Assembly: GCA_900175165.2 (NCBI GenBank)
Contig: FWWN02000596.1
Coordinates: 1 to 61,819 of the forward strand
DNA length: 61,819 nt
Direction: 5' to 3'
Source of the DNA: Rhizomucor pusillus
Lineage: Eukaryota; Mucoromycota; Mucoromycetes; Mucorales; Lichtheimiaceae
A program made the position numbers and the translations under genes. Within the stretch, counting starts at the first letter, position 1; each line of letters starts with the position of its first letter. This document shows positions 45,857 to 58,506 of the stretch, piece by piece. Under the pieces are notes generated by a model that was not told where the DNA came from, did not search any database, and saw nothing but the letters and a program-made list of their open reading frames with translations.

Positions 45857-46516
45857 ATGGAGCGCACTTACATCATGGTCAAGCCCGACGGTATGTAGAT
45901 ACAGCTTGAAAAATAAGCTTATTTAGAATGAGCTTGCTAATGTGTGGGATGCGTCACATAGGTGTCCAGCGTGGACTCGTTGGTGAAATCATCAAGCGTT
46001 TCGAACAACGCGGTTACCAGCTCTTGGCTCTCGAGCTCTTGACCCCCTCCAAGGAGCTTCTTGAAGAACATGCAAGTATCGCATTTTTTATCATCTTATT
46101 TATGCATGTGGCTGATACGGTTATCGTTATTCCCGAAAATTTAGTACAAGGACTTGGCTGGTAAGCCCTTCTTCCCGGGCTTGATCAACTACATGCTTTC
46201 TGGTCCTGTTGTCGGTATGGTCTGGGCTGGCAAGGACGTCGTCAAGACTGGTCGTGTCATGTTGGGTGCTACCAATCCCTTGGCAAGCGCTCCCGGCACT
46301 ATCCGTGGCGACTATGCCATCGACGTCGGTAAGTTGGAACAACGACTTAGAATAGCGGAACGTAGAGATAGTAACGTTGGAATTCATGTAGGACGTAATA
46401 TCTGTCACGGTTCTGACTCTGTTGAATCTGCTGAACGCGAGATTGCCTTGTGGTTCCCCCGTGGCGTTGCCTCGTACGAGCGCGGTCTTTCTCTCCAGAC
46501 TTTGATCTACGAATAA
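45857..46516 (+). CDS. NDK1: Nucleoside diphosphate kinase
   Basis: Four exons: 45857-45890, 45962-46071, 46145-46328, 46392-46516 (150 aa, the normal subunit length). It starts [20 protein letters not shown] and contains [60 protein letters not shown] and the active-site His in [18 protein letters not shown]. It transfers the gamma-phosphate between nucleoside tri- and diphosphates through a phosphohistidine. The second intron (46072-46144) has a GC donor (cat|gcaagt). Codon bias is strong, as for an abundant protein. A poly(A)-type signal lies at 46553. Confidence 0.95.
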
Positions 46517-46552
46517 GCGATATCCATTCATCTTTTTCGAGTGACCTGTAAC

Positions 46553-46558
46553 AATAAA
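46553..46558 (+). terminator. Poly(A)-type signal after NDK1
   Basis: AATAAA 37 bases after the NDK1 stop codon. The next gene on the minus strand ends at 46817, leaving a short convergent spacer. Confidence 0.5.
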
Positions 46559-46816
46559 CCTCGAATTTGAGACATTGTGTATCATATTTGATTATCGTGG
46601 CAACGTATTGCATGGCCATTCGAGAACGAGGAACCTCGATAACATCGATAGAATGGTTGCGTGGATAGTTTGATGGGAACATGTTTGGTTGGTATAAAAC
46701 AGTGATTAATAGTAAAATGGCAAGTCTACTGTATTAATGCAAGCAAGAGATGGAATAAGTTAGAAAGAGACGTGTGATATGAAAATGTGAAAGATGTAAA
46801 GTGCAAATTTTTCTTT

Positions 46817-48202
46817 TCAGTGTTGCGTCTTGACAGCAGTAAGCTCCAAATTGTCTGCGGCTTTCATTTGTGCCGACTTCAGCAATGTTTCATCGGACGT
46901 GAAGGTTTTGCTCTTGTTCTTTTCTACCATCTCAACATGACTGTAGCATAAATGTCAATATATAGAAATGTGTGCCAAATTTCAATTCTAGCATTCACAC
47001 TCACGTGTACCAAGCGCCACCAGCAAGCGTCAGAATAATACCCAGTGCATTCATCCACGTAATTGGAAGCTGGAAGATAATGACAGCCAACACGATCGAC
47101 AATACTTGTTTAACATTGCCTAACAGCACAATATTTCTTATTAGTCCTTTCCATTTGTATCAAAACAAATGTATCCGCGCATATTACCAGCTACTGTCAT
47201 GGTCAATGCACTGGTTTTTTTGTTGGCAGTAAAGCTGACGACGTTCAAGAAAAATGCAATGATACCGTTCATGAGAAGAGCAAAGAAGAGGCCCCAGGTG
47301 AACTCGGTGTGGTAAAACTCCCGAACACGACTCATTTCACCGGTGGCATACGAATACATTATAGTTTGAAAGAATGCGAGCGGCGACATACGCAGTAAAA
47401 GATCCAGCGGATGAAGCTTGAGACGGCCCACCTGCACACGGTTCGTTACCACTGTCTTCAACGCCGCAAGCACGGTGCCCAAAACGGTCAAGAAAAATCC
47501 AATGGCTGAATAGCTGTAGTCACCGAACGTGGCAAATGCAACACCAGCTACGACCTATTAATGCATACACAAGAGACAAATCGGATAAATAACGAAATAT
47601 TCGCCTAGTTATCAAAGACAATGAACTGTACCGGGATTAATGATATATATGTCATACTGGAATATGATTTACTCAGGAACATGACAGATAGCATGATGGT
47701 AAAAACTGGTGTCATTGCTCGGACAACCTGATGGAACTGCACACCATTGTCAATATACATTGAACAATCGTGGATATGCAACTCGACCTTACCGGGATGG
47801 TGACAAGGTTGCTATGTGGATCAAAATACTTAGCATACACTGAACCAGGGGCTATATACGAGACATGAGGGGCACTTACAGGGAGACGTTACTGATAGCA
47901 ATATTGATGGTGTACAACACCGAGAACAGCAGCATAATAATGTTTTCTCGTTCCCCGAGTTTGGCTGGAGTGAAGATGTTGCATTTCCAAAAGATGTACG
48001 AGCCGATTGCGCCGCATAAGGTATGAATCGCAGTTAGTGCCCATGGAAACGGAAACTGGAAGAGCGACAAAATGACTTTGTTGTAAAGGGTAAGGGCGAG
48101 ATTGAAGAAGAAGTAAAGAGCAAGCCAGACCATGGATGAGTCCAGAATAGCTTTGCTTCCTCTAGATTGCGATAATGCTGTCGAAAAGGGATCTAGGGCC
48201 AT
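46817..48202 (-). CDS. Triose-phosphate/nucleotide-sugar transporter family (DMT) protein
   Basis: Six exons: 48202-47880, 47811-47793, 47736-47632, 47554-47188, 47119-47005, 46940-46817 (350 aa). It is very hydrophobic with about ten membrane segments: MVWLALYFFFNLALTLYNKV, LYTINIAISNVSLNLVTIPF, HQVVRAMTPVFTIMLSVMFL, VVAGVAFATFGDYSYSAIGF, then FQLPITWMNALGIILTLAGG near the end. The NVSL..V..PFHQVVRA..P block is the hallmark of TPT/SLC35-type carriers in the Golgi or ER; the substrate is not predictable. Start is MALDPFSTALSQ; an extension to 48322 would begin with GTG and was refused. Exon 2 is a 19-nt microexon (codes NLVTIP) needed to join the two conserved halves. Confidence 0.85.
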
Positions 48203-50567
48203 TGTCAGTATACGGAGCAAGACGGGTCTAGAGACAAACGCTGTGAGAGAACAAGTGTTCGAGGGAGCGGAGAGGGTTGGCAGTGCTGTATGTGATTTAG
48301 AAAAGAGTAGAGAAAAGTTCACCTTTTTACAGTTCGGGATCTACGACGTCCAGCAAAGTGCCACCGCTCCAATCATAATGAATAGATGGTGATCGTTTCC
48401 TGAACAGTAACTGGATCCACATAGTTCGAGACCGCCAGGAATCTCGCATACTGTAAAAAAATTCGAGATAGGTACCAGTATTTTTAATGATCATATTGTT
48501 TGCGCTTTTAAGCGATACCGTTAGCTGAAAACTAGCTTTATTGCAATGTCCCCTACGCTACTGGAGCCGTTAACAGTCCCTGCGTCGGGGGTTGAGGACG
48601 AAAGTGCTGATCGTAAGGTGATCGCACGTTGCGGTGGAGTAGAGTGGAGTAGCGCCGATTTGCTTCTTTTTTATTTTTTTGGAATCATTACACCAGAGAC
48701 CGGAATGAAAGGAAGTCTCAACTATAACCGAGAGAGAGAGCAATTGGATGTCCATCAGCACCAGAGGAGACAATGAAAGGAAGACTCGACTTGATAAGAG
48801 CGATGCAGATATTCACGGATGCCGGAAACGATGTCGAAAGCAAGGTGCAACTTGATCTGCAAAAGCAAATGGAGAGATGTTCATAGATACCAGAGCACGT
48901 GACCAGATCAAGGTTCCAATTGATAAGACGAAGAGAGCAACGATATTTATAGGCATACTTTATCCTACGTCAAGTAAGCAATCCTTTGTATATTAAAATA
49001 GCAGCATTCTAGGGTACTTCCTCAATTATGTTCATTGATTTCGTAGGAGAAAGAGAAAGAGAGAAAAAAGGAGACATGGCAATAGAATTTTAGTCAAGAC
49101 ACTGCCATCAGAAATGATATTCCAAACTGCTGTATGCAGATATTCATAAATATTTTCGAGTACTAGCAGAGCATGTAAAACTGTTTAATAGCATTATATC
49201 GTTAATGAATTGATTTCAAGGACATAGAGGCTATATTCAATTCATTGAAGCCAGGAAGTCCATCGTCTTTCATGGTTAGAAAGGATATCTTCAAGTTAAT
49301 CAACGGCTCAGTTGGATTTCATACATAATGTTTGTCGAAGTTCTCCGAGAAACTCAGGCGAAGCACGCGGCAGAGACCCCCATTATCCGTAACATGCTTA
49401 TTCGAATTTGACATGTATGCTATGATTCCCATCAAGTTCCAAGAGCAAATTTTCTCCTCTGAGTCTGTTGCCCATTCTGTGGTATTCGGACATATTCAAA
49501 AGACGTGATTGAAACAGACACTTATAGATCTATTGTCAACGACTTCTGTATCTGCTGTTTCAGCATGCGTGAGACGACGAGGCCTGTTCAATCAATTCAA
49601 CAATATACAGTACTATTAGATGCATTTTCTCAAATTCTCCTCAATGAAGCTACATACGGATTGAGTGTCGTATCTAAAAAATTGTGGTTGCTTCCTCCTC
49701 CGAATATTACTGTTTATTGGAAATGATCTTGCGTGGAAAGCAGACAAAATAGGGTTATGAAGGATAATATCTGTATTGAGGGATGAATGACAACACGAAT
49801 GCGTGTAGTCGGTATCCAAATCCTCTTCGGAACACATGAATAACTTAACCAAAGGTATTCTGGTGTCCCGCCATGGACCGCAACTCACCCCGGCGTCTAC
49901 GCTGATGGACAGTGTAATATCCGTTTTTAGATGGTAGTCGAAGCGCCAGAAAGAAAGAAAAGGAAAAAGAGAAAACTCGCAGATAAGCAAGCAACAAAAC
50001 GGGGCTTGGGGAGAGGACAGAAACCAGGAAAAGCGCCAATAACCGAGCGAATAGTCTGGTGGACACACTGAAATAACCAGATATTGATGAGCGGACGCTA
50101 CTTCTCGATCCATCATTTTTCTAAACAGCACCTTCGTTTTGAGAGTACTAAAATACAGAATTTATGCCAAATCTAGCCAAATAGAACTCTAAATATGTGC
50201 TCATCACCAAAAGAGGTAGAAATCTTTCATCCAGTTAAAGGGCGGCTAGATAGCCTTTGGAGAAGTCCAATCATATGTATATTTCTTTCATTCCTGCCGT
50301 AAACGAAACTGGTATCTCATATGACAATATTCGCCTATTCTTGACTATGACGCATTGCCGTATTCTTTTAAGTTCATTTTAAGATTTCTGCTCAAGACCA
50401 ACGTACCTTGTCTACTGATTGTTCACGCTTTTATATGGATATTACCTAGAAAAATCCCACACAACGCAAAAAAAAGGGCACCCATCGAAAAGTTCACCAG
50501 TAAGAACCAGTTCATTATCAGGAGTATGGCAACAAACAGATCGACTATATGAGAAACTGCATCATGC
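48203..50567. other. 2.4-kb stretch with no recognisable gene
   Basis: Short open frames on both strands (48546-48776, 49505-49726, 49616-50131) lack motifs. It includes purine tracts (49060-49080; 49940-49980) and the promoter of the transporter. Nothing further is seen. Confidence 0.45.
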
Positions 50568-51779
50568 TTACAGCCACCATGATTCTTTCTCTTGACTATG
50601 AATGAACATATCGGTATCGTCCTCTTCTTCAGGTATCGCTGAAGATAATAGAGGAGCATTGTGTTCAAACGCTAGAGAATCTGTATTCTTGTCCTGTTCA
50701 ACAATACCCGACCATGACTCTCCTGATAAACCACGATATGTGCCGCTGAAAATAGCAGAATCGAAACTAGCTTTGTCGCTTCTGACGTGTTGGTTTGGAA
50801 TAGTGACAGGCCAGCAATAATCGTTATCCATAGACATAGTGTCGCTGTCGCTTTCGTCGTCTGTCTCGGGATCGATGGTAAGGTGATCCATGGCTAAGAA
50901 CTGGTGCTTCATTTCAGTCAAGCTGGGACGATCGGCAGGATTCGGTGAAAGAACGTGAGTGAGGAAACGGAAGCATCGCATCGACAACGTAGGAAATAGG
51001 ACACGTTTTAGCATACTCGGATTGCGACAATACTCGGCAAAAGATGGATCAAGGGCATTGGCTTCTTCCCACGGACTTCGACCAAAAAGTAAAGCAAGCA
51101 GCAAAATGCCAAGACTCCATACATCGGACGCAGCTGCATCGTAGACTAGCAGACACTCATCATCTTGATTCTCGTCGTCAGCATCTGCAAAATGCTCAGG
51201 TGCCAAATATGATGTTGAACCACAACCAAAGTCCATGCTAAACCGTTCACGCGTTGCGAGACCGAAGTCAGCGACTTTGCATTCGAGAGAGTCGTGCTCT
51301 CCTGTCTTGAGAAGGATGTTCTCAAGCTTGATATCTCGGTGATATGCTTTATGGACGTGCATGTATTCGACAGCTTCGAGAATCTGTCTGAAGGCATTCA
51401 TGACAAAATCGTCGCCAACTTCGCAACGAACGACATAATCGAATAGATCGCCTTGATCGCAAAGTTCCATGACCATGTAGATAAAATCTTGGTCTTCCGT
51501 AGTACCATATAAAGCAAGCAGATGGGAATGCTTGAGAGAAGACTGGATGTCTATCTCCATCTGTTGTATTTCTTTTTGTTCGTGATTTAGACCAGTTTTG
51601 CTGAGCACCTTGACAGCAACGTATGAGTTGTTCGAAAGCGACTGTCCCAGGAAGAGGCATCCATAAGATCCGCGTCCCAATTCTTCGAGTAGTTGATACC
51701 GCTCTCCGAGATCAATCACCTTATCCACGAGTGATAAGGCGACCTGGGACCAATAGTCATGCTCTTGTGTAACGGACAT
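50568..51779 (-). CDS. Ser/Thr protein kinase, Ran1/Ksp1-like
   Basis: Single exon, 403 aa, from the first in-frame ATG (MSVTQEHDYWSQ). Complete kinase domain: LGRGSYGCLFLGQSLSNNSY (Gly loop), YVAVKVLSKTG (Lys), YMVMELCDQGDLFDYV (hinge), YHRDIKLENILL (catalytic loop), VADFGLATRERF (DFG), STSYLAPEHF, and SDVWSLGILLLALLFGRSPW. An acidic insert (ADADDENQDDECLLVYD) follows the APE-type motif. The C-terminal 110 residues are acidic and Ser-rich, typical of a regulatory tail. The extended catalytic style resembles fungal Ran1/Pat1 and Ksp1 kinases, but that subfamily call is tentative. Confidence 0.82.
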   Translation of the reverse strand: MSVTQEHDYWSQVALSLVDKVIDLGERYQLLEELGRGSYGCLFLGQSLSNNSYVAVKVLSKTGLNHEQKEIQQMEIDIQSSLKHSHLLALYGTTEDQDFIYMVMELCDQGDLFDYVVRCEVGDDFVMNAFRQILEAVEYMHVHKAYHRDIKLENILLKTGEHDSLECKVADFGLATRERFSMDFGCGSTSYLAPEHFADADDENQDDECLLVYDAAASDVWSLGILLLALLFGRSPWEEANALDPSFAEYCRNPSMLKRVLFPTLSMRCFRFLTHVLSPNPADRPSLTEMKHQFLAMDHLTIDPETDDESDSDTMSMDNDYCWPVTIPNQHVRSDKASFDSAIFSGTYRGLSGESWSGIVEQDKNTDSLAFEHNAPLLSSAIPEEEDDTDMFIHSQEKESWWL

Positions 51780-52502
51780 GGTTAACGATGTGAGTAATCT
51801 GGGAGAAGACAAAGTACGCAAGGATGGGCGGTTTGAGGTTCACTTGGTGAGTGTGCGTAAAGTAATCTGTTGTTGGTCTGAATAACTTTGGATTCTCGCT
51901 GATTGTTTTGTACGCTTTGATAGGAGAATCAGATAGCAATGGCGTTGTTGATATATACGGGAGTTTGATAAAGTTTCTGTTGGTATACGGGCATGCTTCA
52001 ATGGTTTAAACTGTTTCAGAAGAGAAAAGTTTTGGAGGCAAGCGGCAAATGGTATGGCGCTTATTATAATATATATAGAGCGATGGCGCGATGGAAGGAT
52101 TTGAACTGGGTGTGCATAGAGGATTGGAGGAATTCAGAGGTTGATGGCGAACATGGTTTCAAGTATCACCGTGCTGAAGGATAATGTACAAGAGAAGACG
52201 GGAAATAAGGAGGTAAATATATAGAGAAAGAGTGACAGTAAAGAGAACCGAAGAAAGAGGGAGAACCCCAACGAGGGGAGCAAAGGCCTCTTTCATTTTT
52301 CTCCTCTTAAAATGTGCTCCTTCCACTCAGTCACGTGAGAAACTATGTCGAACGAATCCTCCAAGGGAATTACTGAGGACACTCCAGTCCTGTGAGCAAA
52401 TTAACCGGTTATCCAGTTCCCGCTATTCATGGGTGGAGTGTCCCTAACTCAAACACTACCAAGGGTAGTGTCCTGAAGTCGAAGAAAATATAATTTTATA
52501 TA
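51780..52502. other. Upstream region of the Ran1-like kinase gene
   Basis: About 720 bases with no gene recognised; small open frames at 51993-52184 and 52232-52447 have no motif. Sequence up to about 52300 may include a long 5' UTR and promoter. Confidence 0.4.
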
Positions 52503-53090
52503 ACAAGCGCTTCACGCTTCGCTTCCCTCGCTGCGCTTGGTTCGCTGAAGCTCATGGCTGATCCAAGTCTGTAGGATAAACTCATAAACCTCCATTCTCC
52601 GGCGGTTTTGCATCCGCTGCGCTTATCCGTCGAATTCCGATTTATTCAGACCTGCGGTCACCTAAATTCAAGTGTACGAGGCAAGGCGTGAAATAAGTGT
52701 TCAGCCATCAGCACCTTTCCCGTTGTCAATATCATTGATCTTTCTCTATGATGACGCCGTTTTGGGCATAATTGCCATTGTCATGATTTGAAGGCTCGAT
52801 ATCATTATGTTGCTTGCTATATGTCCACCTTCAATCTAATTACCTACGCGGAAAGAGTAGAAGAACGTAATGTAGTGGATCGTTATATGCATATGTCTCA
52901 TTGAGACGACTTAATACGGCTTAATTGCTGCCTGCTGTTGCAAATAATACGTCTCGAATAGCGCGTCTGCGTTTTCAACAACATCATCATTCATGTGAAA
53001 CTATCACGGCAACTTCAGAACAGACAGGAGCACATTACTGACGATTTGTCGAGCTCTATCGCCTGATATTCTTATACTTAGATTCATGAT
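52503..53090 (+). repeat. Repeat family C, copy 2, fused to the start of repeat A
   Basis: 52503-52584 matches the beginning of repeat A copy 1 (acgcttcgctt ... ggttcgctgaagctcatggc). 52585-53090 then matches repeat C copy 1 (41045-41490). The cataaacctccattctccgg block links both to the hairpin element at 9169. This composite suggests that A, C and the hairpin are parts of one larger transposon family. No ORF. Confidence 0.6.
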
Positions 53091-56000
53091 GGAATTTCCA
53101 TCTAGTCTTTCTGCAGCATTTTGTATCGTGCTGGCGAATGGATTAATGCTCGAAATCAAGTCTTGTTTTAGTAAAGAATGTGCTTTTTGGATAATATATA
53201 GATATATTTAATATATACACCAATGGACACTGCTTTTGCTTCAAATCTCAATAAATTACCTTCCCTTCAACATTCTTTGAGCGTGACTTGGTAACAGCAT
53301 CATGCGGCAAAGTTGTTTCTTCGATGCTAACTACGTTATGCATATCGATGATTTCTTCGATTTTAAAGAGCTAGTCGATCTTTTGCTAATCAATTTTTAT
53401 ATTATCTAAAGTATCTAGAAACTTCTGCTGAAGGTTCCGGCTACGCTTCTCCACAAGCTCGTTGGAGGCAAAGAAAACTTCCTAGTCTACATCGCAGCAG
53501 CTACAAGAAGGCACAGCTAATGTTTTATAACCTGATGATATTTCTGATGTCTTTGTTTACATACTAACTTGATGTGCAAACGCCATCTTAGTTTTATATC
53601 GTCAGTTTCATGTAGAAGCCATTCTTGATAAATGTATGCTGGCATGGAAGGCCATACAGTAATCTAACCTCATCATACAGGAGTATTCAGTGTGATTGAT
53701 CTTGCTCTTGTCGGTATTGCTCCAGGCTTTCTTGAGTTTGTCTCTAACGTGATTTAGAGCGAAGAAGCAGTAACATGGCTAACAAGCTCTTGCAAAGCTT
53801 CCGATTCCACACTTATCAAACAATGGACGTTGATGCTTTTTTTAATGAAATCTTGTTGTTCGATCTCCATCTATTAACCCATGAAGTGGGACGAAGCGTA
53901 CGAAGTCTCTCTATATATAAAGGTTCAAGTTAAATTAAGAAGATGGTAAGCATTTAGAATACAAATTATACAAGTATAAAGCAACAGCGAAAGAAGAAGG
54001 AAAGGAGAAGAATATCGCGGAAGAGAACATTCAGTACGCTGTAGGTATCAAGTAAAAATTATTAATGTACATACACCCATAAGGCTATTCCCGGAATTCA
54101 CTGAGGACCGTGAGCGCACGACTGGTGAATGCATTGTAACGCATGCATGCTACGAAAAATACTTGCTTTTGATCCGTGACCAGGGATGAAAGTAAAGGTA
54201 GGGCTTACTCCCGAAGGCTGTCCATCTGAATGATACTGCCTTTCGTGTGAAGTGATGCATCTAGGCCTAATTTTACCCAAAACATCAGAAATATGACATG
54301 ACATGCTTTGATCTCGGAGTACAAACCATGAGTTGTAAGTAAAAGGTGAATAATGAGCAAAAGACGACAAGCAAAGGTACCAGGGTCAGCGCAGAGACTA
54401 CTAGATCAGCTGAAGAGAAGAAGTCATTGTAAACGAATTCAACGATTACAGTGCAGAAGGAGCTTACCGGGAACGTCCATGGAAGAAACAGAGCCACAGT
54501 GTCGAAAAATAGCAAACGGATCCTTTTTATTCACGGAGTCATTGATGACTTCATTCCTATATCCTGAAACCGAGTCATGCATAATGTTGTTGAAAGATTG
54601 TGTTGTTGAAAAGCGGTCTGGAAGATTTCATTCCGTTAGATCTTTATAAGTTTCTACAGAACTAATAAACCATATGTGTTTATCGACAGACGAACAAGCT
54701 ACTTCATTTGCCTCTATTCTAAAGCATTTCCTTCGTACAATATATTACTTTGATGATCACCGTTTAAAAGCGCATTTCTAAAGAAGACTACATGGAGCAT
54801 TTTTCATAGCTATCTAGAAGCTACCATTATATTGAAACACACTATTGGTGTATCCAAAACATACGATCGATGTCAACGTGTGAGAACGTCGCATATTTCA
54901 CATGAATTCGTGTTGCATATAAGTAACAAAGAACTCACCATATCGTCTCCGATGTCCCTAAGACATTATACTTTATCTGTTGAAGGTTTAACGCCGAGTA
55001 AATCATGGCATTATTGTAAACATTCAGCTAGCCGCAAATCATATGGAAGTCATTTTAAACTTGCTGATAGAGCACAACGTACATTGTATGCAGGGTTCAG
55101 TACAATCAATGACAATATTATGCAAGCTTCTGCTGAGGTCATCTGCTCGATGTCGCATACACGAGATAGAAAAGGATTCACTCTATTTCTTTCTTCAATC
55201 GAATCCATGCCTAACGCGAAAGACCAAGTCAACCTGTAGAACCGAATCAGGTAGGGAACAAAGATAATTTTAATGTGATACGTAAATATAGCTACTAATC
55301 AAGGTATATTGAAAAGACAACCTCAGTGCCACTGCAGAAATGCCAGGATACCGAGACTAAACAGAGAAAACGAAATCGAAAGCAGCAATCCTACGGCGAG
55401 AAAATGGAGCGATATTTCATCCAAAGTTGTGAAGAGCGGCTTCTCTCGGCAATCAACAGTGTTATAAGCAAGCACAATATTTTATTTATGATCTCGTTGC
55501 TCTATCCACGACAATAAGGAATCAACATTTACTTACGATTCAAAAATAACTATCGCTAAGCAGTGGTATTTGTCTAAACGCTAATGGTTTCTCAGGTCAT
55601 ATTCAACATATATATTGTCCGTGTCTTTCGCCAACGTACTAGGAGGAGCAGAGCAAGGATAAGAAATACCAAAAGTTTGATGATCAATTGTTGAACGTGG
55701 TTAAACAAAGCACTTTCTATCAAGTTACTGAAGGTCTTTTGAGAACGATGATAACTGCTGTCCAGGAGTACGCTTGCAAACCTCAAAACGTGTGGAGTGA
55801 CAAGCGAATTTCAGATACTGCGTCAACAAAATAATTCTATCGTTTTTACGTTGCAACATGACACCAAAAATGGAGTCGAGGTATTTCGATTTGCGAAATA
55901 ACATGGCGAAAATTAAAGCAGATAAGAAAGAGAAAATGGTCTTTATGAAACCACGAACCAACAGGCGTGGTATTATCTATCACTACGTGGAACCGTATAT

Positions 56001-56339
56001 CATCATATCGGCTCTATTTTCCCCTACAGCTGATATTATCACCGTGAATGACAGTAGCTTTTCTATCTGAAAATAGAAGTTTAGGATTGGCGAGCTAGCG
56101 AAACGAGTATTTTTTGTTTTTCATCGCTGCGCTGGGAACAAGCAAGCAAGGTTTCCTGATCGAGCGAAGCGAGAGCCTGATGTGTGACATTGGATGAATG
56201 GACAATTATGTAGGCGTATATGGATACTGTATGTATACATACTCACAACTCAAAGCGCTTGCAAATATCTAAAGATACGGTTGCCACTTTACTAATCGTG
56301 AAAAGCGTGAATTGACGTTATATTCACGAATACATGTAC
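53091..56339. other. Gene-poor stretch with short anonymous open frames
   Basis: Minus strand 53780-53620 reads LKKAWSNTDKSKINHTEY and then MMRLDYCMAFHASIHLSRMA, protein-like but surrounded by stops. Plus frames at 54353-54649, 54832-55239 and 55326-55517 are open but have no motif or splice support. From 56086 the cgct-rich repeat motif reappears. It is probably old transposon sequence; nothing is annotatable as a gene. Confidence 0.35.
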
Positions 56340-56445
56340 ATGTTTAACATACACTCTTTCCAGAAAGTAATGTCGCATTTTGTGACAAATTGCAGCGACA
56401 TTTAAGTTTTTTAAGAAGTGTAACTGCAATATGTCGCCATCATAC
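56340..56445. repeat. Tc1/mariner terminal-repeat relic
   Basis: Starts tacactctttccagaaagta with three later cgacat words, matching the ends of the family seen at 33109 (cactcttttccaaaagc) and, inverted, at 28440-28470. Only one end is visible. Probably a solo or deleted copy. Confidence 0.5.
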
Positions 56446-58506
56446 ATTTCAGAAACAGATACAAAGTTTGCTCAGAAAGGACAATAGCTACAACTAAAGA
56501 GACCGTACCCATACGCTTTAATGATAAGAATTCCTGCTGGATTCCGTGGGCAAAGTGAGCTGGAGGTGATCCTGATCACCTTTAAAGTGCAGAGCTCATA
56601 ATTTCAGCTCAAGGTATGATCCAATCTCAAGATCTTTGTAAATGACAGTCGCAAAGCCAAAATGCAAGATCGTTTAATGTCTAATGTCTGAAGGAAATGG
56701 ACTTTGAAATGGAGGTGAGATTAGGTTAACGCTTCTTTTCATTGTGCCTGTAGGTAAACACAGATGACAACGACGCATAATGTTTGTGTCCCTTTCTACG
56801 GAAAAACGAAATTCCGAATTGGAAGGTACCTGTGAAGAAACTTTTCCTATATGATAACAGGATGGGCCCCTTAGACCAGCAGGGGACCGGGGTGGTAGAA
56901 GGCTAGTCGTACCTCTCACAAGCGCGAAGTTCCACTACGAGACATTGGGTACCATGGGCTCAACAGTTCGAGGGACGGTTCTTCCTGCGCGATGCGGGCC
57001 CAAACCGGAACCACCCCCATATTTTTCTTCTCGTTATCGTAATTGTCGTGTTCTACGCAAAAGAAAACGTTTTTCGTTAGAAAAGAGCATCTTGTTTATG
57101 CTCAAGTTTGTAGCATACCTTTGAAGCAAGACGCGATTTGCATGAATTCCAGAGGATTCGGTGGTACCCACAATGGGTACTTGCAAAATCTACTTGTACC
57201 GTGTTTCGCTACAGAGCTACGAGCTCTTCAAAGGTCCTCTAGTAGATATACCTGGGAACGAAGCACGCAGCAGGCAATGACCTTGGTGATCGGGACACGT
57301 CGCTGATCCGTGCACGTCGCGCAGTGGTGGGCAGTTAACTCAAGACTGTTAGATCACAAAGACGCAGTTGAAGTGATCGTAGCAAAGACTTGCTGGTTTG
57401 TGATCGAGAGCTACGCAAAGTGCTGCTCTAAAGATTCGGGGGAAGTTGTAGTTCTCCTTCCCTGCGCTCTCAGCAACTCAGTTTGCATATTTCGTCTAGA
57501 TCACAGACCACTCTACAAACTCTCATCGACCGTAAGGTTCCGATTAAAACTGTGACATACGAGATATCTTTGACGCACTATCAGTCGCAGTCCACCAGCA
57601 ATGAAATATCGCCAAAGATTGCACAAAGCGTACGCAGGCTACAAAGACAACATGAACACCACGACAAGTCACTCTTAACTGCAGGATTTATGTTATTGAA
57701 GAAATATACCATATTTATTAACTGGCTTGGCAAGCTCTTTCTTAATAGCTTCAATTGCAAAAACGAGAAACTTCGCCGACCAAACTTTTTATCCTCTCTT
57801 CATGATATTTTGCAACAAAATATTCACGGCCGAGCTTGTCTTCTCATCATACAAGTTAATCGAATCTTGCTATTTTTATTTCGTTTCAATCTTTACCAGA
57901 TATTCATATTCTCCGTAGTCCCACTTTTGTCGTGCTGATCACGCCACATATGTATCTAAGGTCCCATATATCTACAACATCTCCGCATACCTGAAAACGT
58001 ATATATCTGTCTATAGATTCCATTGTATTTGAGATAGTTCCTGGAGAAGTCAAATTATCCTTGATTACAGCCTACGCCCCTTCGATATGGTCTGTTGTTG
58101 TCGTCCCAAAATGCAGCAACTGTGAGTTGTAAGCACAAACGCAGTGTTCTTTTTTGCTCAGCATTCTGCATATTGTTAAAACATATTCTCTTAATCCCAG
58201 GTAAGACACACTTATTCAGCTAAGTGCCAACATAGGCCTCCTTTCCCCTGAACTTTGCATTCTTTGTGCGCCTTTCCACGACCGTCTCCAACAGGAAGAG
58301 CCTTGATGATAAAAGGATAATTCTGTCGTAGCGAATCGCGCTTAACCTTGACTTGGCAGCGGTCAGGTTATGGCTGTTGCGGAAAGTTTCTCCCCAACGA
58401 CACGGCACGTACAAATGACGAACGCTGCTGAACTTCGTCGTCGTAAACAGCATAGCCATCCCGATGCGCAATAACCTGGGCAGCTTGTTTCTGTTCTTCA
58501 CGGTTT
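56446..58506. other. 2-kb stretch with no recognisable gene
   Basis: Open frames at 57043-57306 and 57483-57938 lack motifs. The word agatatacctgggaacgaa at 57245 nearly repeats agatatacctagggaacgaa at 34796, next to the Tc1 insertion, hinting at another shared relic. Confidence 0.35.

Noticed and set aside
48203..48322. 40-residue extension of the transporter
   Set aside because: It begins with GTG and is not hydrophobic in the family's pattern; MALDPF at 48202 fits better.
49616..50131. Minus-strand open frame of 171 codons
   Set aside because: Low-complexity Phe/Leu/Ser-rich composition from purine tracts on the other strand; no domain and no proper context.
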